Source of the DNA: Holophagaceae bacterium UBA706
GTDB taxonomy: Bacteria; Acidobacteriota; Holophagae; Holophagales; Holophagaceae
DNA: 8,212 nt
Assembly: GCA_002298155.1 (NCBI GenBank)
Contig: DBME01000095.1
Span: 1-8,212 of the forward strand
Direction: 5' to 3'
Positions 5,081 through 8,212 of the stretch are shown in pieces. Position 1 is the first letter of the stretch. Each line of letters opens with the position of its first letter. The translations under genes and the position numbers were made by a program. The notes beneath the pieces are model-generated. The model did no database searches. It was not told the origin of the DNA and saw nothing but the letters and a program-made list of their open reading frames with translations.

Positions 5081-7333
5081 TCAGCGTCCCTTCACTGAGA
5101 TCCTTATCGACGCGCCATTGCGCTCGACGTTCGCCGTACCACCCTTCTGCAGCTTGCCGAAGAGCATCTCCTCGGCCAGGGGCTTCTTGAGGTGCTCCTC
5201 CACGACGCGGGCCATGGGGCGCGCGCCGAAGGCGGGGTCGTAGCCCTTGTCGGCGAGCCATTCGCGGGCGGCCTTGCCGACCTCCAGGACCACGTCCTTC
5301 TCGTCCAGCAGGGCCTGGAGCTCCCGCAGGTTCTTGTCCACCACCTTGAGAATCTCCGGCCTTCCCAGCGTGGCGAAGGTGACGGTGGCGTCCAGGCGGT
5401 TCCGGAACTCGGGGGTGAACATCTTCTCCAGGGCGCCCCGGGCGCTGCCGCCCGTGCCGACGTCGGCGAAGCCGACCTTGCGCTGGCTGAGGTTGCGGGC
5501 GCCGGCGTTGGTGGTGAGGATAAGCGCCACGTGGCGGAAGTCCGCCTTGTGGCCGTGGTTGTCCGTGAGGGTGGCGTGGTCCATCACCTGGAGCAGGATG
5601 GCGAAGATGTCCGGATGGGCCTTCTCGATCTCGTCCAGGAGCAGCACGGCGTGGGGGTTCTTGCGCACGGCGTCCACCAGGAGGCCGCCCTCGTCGAAGC
5701 CCACGTAGCCGGGAGGGGCGCCGATGAGCCGGCTCACGGCGTGCTTCTCCATGTACTCGGACATGTCGAAGCGGATGAACTCCACGTCCAGGATCTTCGC
5801 GAGCTGCTTGGCCAGTTCGGTCTTGCCTACGCCGGTGGGACCCGCGAAGAGGAAGCACCCAACGGGCCGCTCGAAGCCGCGCAGGCCCGAGCGCGAGAGC
5901 TTGATGGCGCCGCACACCTTCTCGATGGCCGCGTCCTGCCCGAAGATCACGGACCGGAGCCCCACCTCGAGGCCGGCGAGCTTCTCCCGGTCGTCGGAGG
6001 AGACGGCCTGCAGGGGGATGCGGGCCATGCGCGCCACCACCGCCTCCACGTCCGCGGCGGACACGGTCTTCCGGCGTTTGCGGCCCGGCAGCAGCTTCAG
6101 GGCCGCCCCGGCCTCGTCCAGCACGTCGATGGCCTTGTCGGGCAGGGCCAGGTCGCGCAGGTAGCGGGAGGAAAGGCGCACCGCGGCCTCGAGGGCCTCG
6201 TCGGCGTACTTCACGCCGTGGTGCTTCTCGTACCGGGGCCGAAGCCCCTTGAGGATGGCGATGCTGTCGGTCTCGCTGGGCTCGTTGATCTCGACCTTCT
6301 GGAACCGGCGGGACAGGGGGCGGTCGCGGTCCAGGGACGCCTTGACCTCCTGGAACGTCGTGGCGCCGATGCAGCGCAGGTCCCCGCTGGCCAGCACGGG
6401 CTTGAGAAGGTTGGAGGCGTCCATGGACCCGCCGCTCACCGCGCCGGCGCCCACCAGGGTGTGGATCTCGTCGATGAAGAGCAGGCTGCCCGGATGCCGC
6501 GCCAGGGCCTCGAGGACGGCCTTCACCCGCTCCTCGAAATCGCCGCGGTAGCGCGTCCCGGCCAGGAGCGAGCCCATGTCCAGGGAGAACAGGGAGACGC
6601 CCTTCAGCGCGTCGGGCACGCGGCCCTCGTGGATCCTCAGGGCCAGGCCCTCGGCCACGGCGGTCTTGCCGACACCCGCCTCGCCCACCAGGAGGGGGTT
6701 GTTCTTGCGCCGGCGGCAGAGCACGTGGATGACGCGCTCCATCTCCTGCTCGCGCCCGATGAGGGGGTCGATCCTGCCTTCGGCGGCCCGGGCCACCAGG
6801 TCCGTGGCGTAGGCCTTGAGGGGATCCTTGGAAGGGGCCTCCTCCTCGCCCTCGGCCCCTTCGGGCCCGGGTGCGCGGGGGACGGGCTTGGCGCCGCCGT
6901 GGGCCAGGTGCTTGATGAGCGGAAGCCTCGTGACGCCCTGGCGCCGGAGGAGGAAGGCCGCCTGGGATTCCTTCTCCTGGAGGAGGGCCACCAGGACCGC
7001 GCCGCTGTCCACGGTGGAGCGCTCGGAGGAGATGGTGTGGAGGATGGCCCGTTCCATGACCCGGTTGAACCCCAGGGTCGGCGTGGGGTTGAAGTTCGCT
7101 TCGTCGGGGAGGGTTTCGATGTGGATCCCGACCCAGGCGCGCAGCTCCTCGGCCAGCTTCGAGGCATTTCCGCCGCAGGCGGCCACGGCGTCGATGACGA
7201 GCGGGTCCTCCTGGAGGGCCAGGAGGAGGTGCTCGAGGGTCAGGTACTCGTGGTGCGCGTCCCGGGCAAAGGCGAAGGCCTTCTGGATGCACTGGTTCAG
7301 GGGCGGGGCGATGGTCGGCGTGGGCACGGCCAT
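5081..7333 (-). CDS. clpA: ATP-dependent Clp protease ATP-binding subunit ClpA
   Basis: This is the AAA+ unfoldase that forms a hexamer in the cytoplasm, unfolds substrates with ATP and threads them into ClpP. At 750 residues it is close to E. coli ClpA. The N-terminal adaptor-binding domain (about 1-145) has the typical LTLEHLLLAL start (31-40). An acidic Gly/Pro linker (155-168) follows. AAA domain 1 has Walker A GEAGVGKT (217-224) and Walker B LLFIDE (284-289). AAA domain 2 has Walker A GPTGVGKT (498-505), Walker B LLLDE (564-568), sensor-1 Asn609 and sensor-2 GARP (703-706). No ClpB-type coiled-coil middle domain lies between the AAA modules. The ClpP-docking loop tripeptide appears to be VGF (620-622), where E. 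coli has IGL. The ATG at 7333 lies one base after the clpS stop, with GGAGG inside the last clpS codons six bases upstream, implying translational coupling. All catalytic residues are intact. Confidence 0.98.
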   Translation of the reverse strand: MAVPTPTIAPPLNQCIQKAFAFARDAHHEYLTLEHLLLALQEDPLVIDAVAACGGNASKLAEELRAWVGIHIETLPDEANFNPTPTLGFNRVMERAILHTISSERSTVDSGAVLVALLQEKESQAAFLLRRQGVTRLPLIKHLAHGGAKPVPRAPGPEGAEGEEEAPSKDPLKAYATDLVARAAEGRIDPLIGREQEMERVIHVLCRRRKNNPLLVGEAGVGKTAVAEGLALRIHEGRVPDALKGVSLFSLDMGSLLAGTRYRGDFEERVKAVLEALARHPGSLLFIDEIHTLVGAGAVSGGSMDASNLLKPVLASGDLRCIGATTFQEVKASLDRDRPLSRRFQKVEINEPSETDSIAILKGLRPRYEKHHGVKYADEALEAAVRLSSRYLRDLALPDKAIDVLDEAGAALKLLPGRKRRKTVSAADVEAVVARMARIPLQAVSSDDREKLAGLEVGLRSVIFGQDAAIEKVCGAIKLSRSGLRGFERPVGCFLFAGPTGVGKTELAKQLAKILDVEFIRFDMSEYMEKHAVSRLIGAPPGYVGFDEGGLLVDAVRKNPHAVLLLDEIEKAHPDIFAILLQVMDHATLTDNHGHKADFRHVALILTTNAGARNLSQRKVGFADVGTGGSARGALEKMFTPEFRNRLDATVTFATLGRPEILKVVDKNLRELQALLDEKDVVLEVGKAAREWLADKGYDPAFGARPMARVVEEHLKKPLAEEMLFGKLQKGGTANVERNGASIRISVKGR

Positions 7334-7334
7334 G

Positions 7335-7676
7335 TCAGGCCTCCGGTTCGAGCGTGCAGAGCAGGGGGAATTCGCGGGCCTCGGCCAGGGCGCGCACCTG
7401 GGCCACCTTGGTGTCGGCCACGTCGAAGGGGTAGACTCCCGCCACCCCGGTGCCGCGCCGGTGCACGTCCATCATGATCCGCACCGCCTCGGCCTCGGGC
7501 TTGCGGAAGACGTTGCGCAGCACCATGACCACGAAGTCGCGGGTCGTGTAGTCGTCGTTGTGGAGGATCACCTTCCAGAGGACGGGCGGCGTGAGGCGCA
7601 ACCGGGTGCGGGGAGCCGTCTTGATGCCGGTGCCGTCCTGGTTGTCCGAAGGGTGGTCTGATGCCGATCTGCCCAT
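7335..7676 (-). CDS. clpS: ATP-dependent Clp protease adaptor ClpS
   Basis: This is the small cytoplasmic adaptor that recognises N-degrons (bulky hydrophobic N-terminal residues) and delivers them to the ClpA N-domain. At 113 residues it has the usual size. A flexible polar N-terminal tail (1-30) precedes the conserved fold, with WKVILHNDDYT (34-44), a helix ending in His72 (VH, equivalent to E. coli His66), and VADTKVAQV (86-94) and FPLLCTLE (103-110). Asn40, Asp41, Asp42 and His72 correspond to residues that bind the N-terminal amino group. The residue matching the E. coli selectivity gate Met40 is Arg46 here (TTRDF instead of TPMEF). The start at 7676 has only a weak GGGA (7688-7691), 11 bases upstream. 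Reading through from the gene ending 19 bases upstream may help initiation. It is followed directly by clpA, the conserved partner order. Confidence 0.97.
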   Translation of the reverse strand: MGRSASDHPSDNQDGTGIKTAPRTRLRLTPPVLWKVILHNDDYTTRDFVVMVLRNVFRKPEAEAVRIMMDVHRRGTGVAGVYPFDVADTKVAQVRALAEAREFPLLCTLEPEA

Positions 7677-7695
7677 GATCTGTTGGTTCCCGGAA

Positions 7696-8212
7696 TCATT
7701 CTAGGACGCTTTCCCGCGCCCAGGAACCCAATGGCTGGATGTGGAGGCCCCAGAGGGCCTCGGCGACGCGCTCGGGGGAAAGCCGGCCGCCCGGCTGGAC
7801 AAATCCGCAGACCGTCAGCGTGGCCGCATGGATGCCCTCGGGCTCCAGTTCCTGGGCGAAGCTCAGGGCCAGGCTGCGCAGGGCCGCCTTGCCCAGGGAT
7901 CCCGAGGCCAGGCCCGGCTTGGGGTGGAGGCCCAGGCCCCCGCCCGTGAAGAGCAGGGTGCCGCGCCCCGCGGCGCGCATGGAGGGCAGGGCCCACCGGG
8001 CCCCGGCCAGGGCCGAGGCCACGTTCACCTGGAGGTCCGCGAGGGCCTGGGCGGGTGTGAGCTCCGCCGCGTTCCCGGGTATTCCGGCCGAGGCGTTGTA
8101 CACCAGGACCTGGGGGGAGCCGCCCCAGGCGGAGATCGCCGCAAGGGAACCGTCCAGCTCCCCGGGCCGGGCCAGTTCCGCCCCCAGGGCGAGGCCGCCG
8201 TCCACGGCCCGG
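7696..8212 (-). CDS. Short-chain dehydrogenase/reductase-like protein, 5' end outside window
   Basis: This is the C-terminal part (about 170 residues) of an SDR-fold protein. The reading frame stays open to the window edge, so the nucleotide-binding TGxxxGxG start is not visible. A GTG at 8205 could mimic a start, but it lies within the fold (DGGLALGAELARPGELD, around the third strand) and is not the real one. Counting from that GTG, visible SDR marks are VLVYNASAG (about 33-41, the NNAG element), LQVNVASAL (58-66), LLFTGGGLGL (84-93) and SLGKAALRSLALSFAQEL (103-120). The active-site YxxxK is altered: the Lys is kept (GKAAL), but the position four residues before it is Gly, not Tyr. The usual Ser-Ser of the strand-5 motif reads Thr-Gly. 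Activity as a normal NAD(P)H oxidoreductase is therefore uncertain. It ends 19 bases before clpS, suggesting cotranscription, though a functional link is not evident. Confidence 0.85.
   Translation of the reverse strand, partial: RAVDGGLALGAELARPGELDGSLAAISAWGGSPQVLVYNASAGIPGNAAELTPAQALADLQVNVASALAGARWALPSMRAAGRGTLLFTGGGLGLHPKPGLASGSLGKAALRSLALSFAQELEPEGIHAATLTVCGFVQPGGRLSPERVAEALWGLHIQPLGSWARESVLE

Noticed and set aside
5010..7292. Minus-strand frame of 760 codons overlapping clpA in another phase
   Set aside because: It is an Arg/Pro/Gly-rich off-frame reading of clpA with no domain features.
5192..7477. Very long plus-strand open frame opposite clpA (about 760 codons)
   Set aside because: It is antisense to a gene with all ClpA motifs. 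Long open antisense frames are expected in GC-rich genes, and its composition (Gly/Val/His/Leu-rich, no motifs) is that of a shadow.

Overview
The window is a GC-rich bacterial chromosome segment carrying one AT-rich insert. All confident genes on the minus strand have GC-rich third codon positions. The middle (about 3175 to 5020) is clearly poorer in GC and carries a single plus-strand gene with different codon habits (many AAT, ATT, TCA, AAA codons). The combination of a secreted M13 metallopeptidase, a ClpS/ClpA pair and high GC would fit an Acidobacteriota-like (for example Holophagae) or other soil/sediment Gram-negative genome. That placement is an inference from general knowledge, not from a marker gene.

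Layout. Bases 1-107 form a long in-register inverted repeat. Bases 166-2217 (minus) encode a complete secreted neprilysin-like M13 zinc peptidase. Bases 2218-3107 contain no confident gene: there is one doubtful open frame (2422-2796), a G+C-rich hairpin (2860-2880) and a repeat cluster (3011-3049). At the left edge of the AT-rich stretch is a 41-codon reading frame behind a textbook Shine-Dalgarno (3108-3233). It is followed by an AT-rich leader with a good sigma70-type promoter, and then a 461-residue exported, beta-rich protein of unknown family (3448-4833, plus). A strong hairpin terminator (5022-5058) lies between this gene and the convergent clpA. From 5081 to the right edge, three minus-strand genes are packed head to tail: a divergent short-chain dehydrogenase/reductase (5' end outside the window), clpS and clpA. 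The gaps are 19 nt and 1 nt, so they probably form one operon read from right to left.

How the genes fit together. ClpS is the N-degron adaptor that hands substrates to the ClpA unfoldase, which feeds the ClpP protease (not in the window). Their 1-nt junction implies translational coupling. The M13 peptidase acts outside the cytoplasm and is transcribed alone. The 461-residue protein looks like a recently acquired or independently evolving unit with its own promoter and terminator. Its most striking property is a run of about 40 residues with strict polar/nonpolar alternation that switches phase once in the middle. This is the pattern of a membrane-inserting beta-hairpin as in beta-pore-forming toxins. 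I regard this protein as the best candidate for something undescribed in this window.
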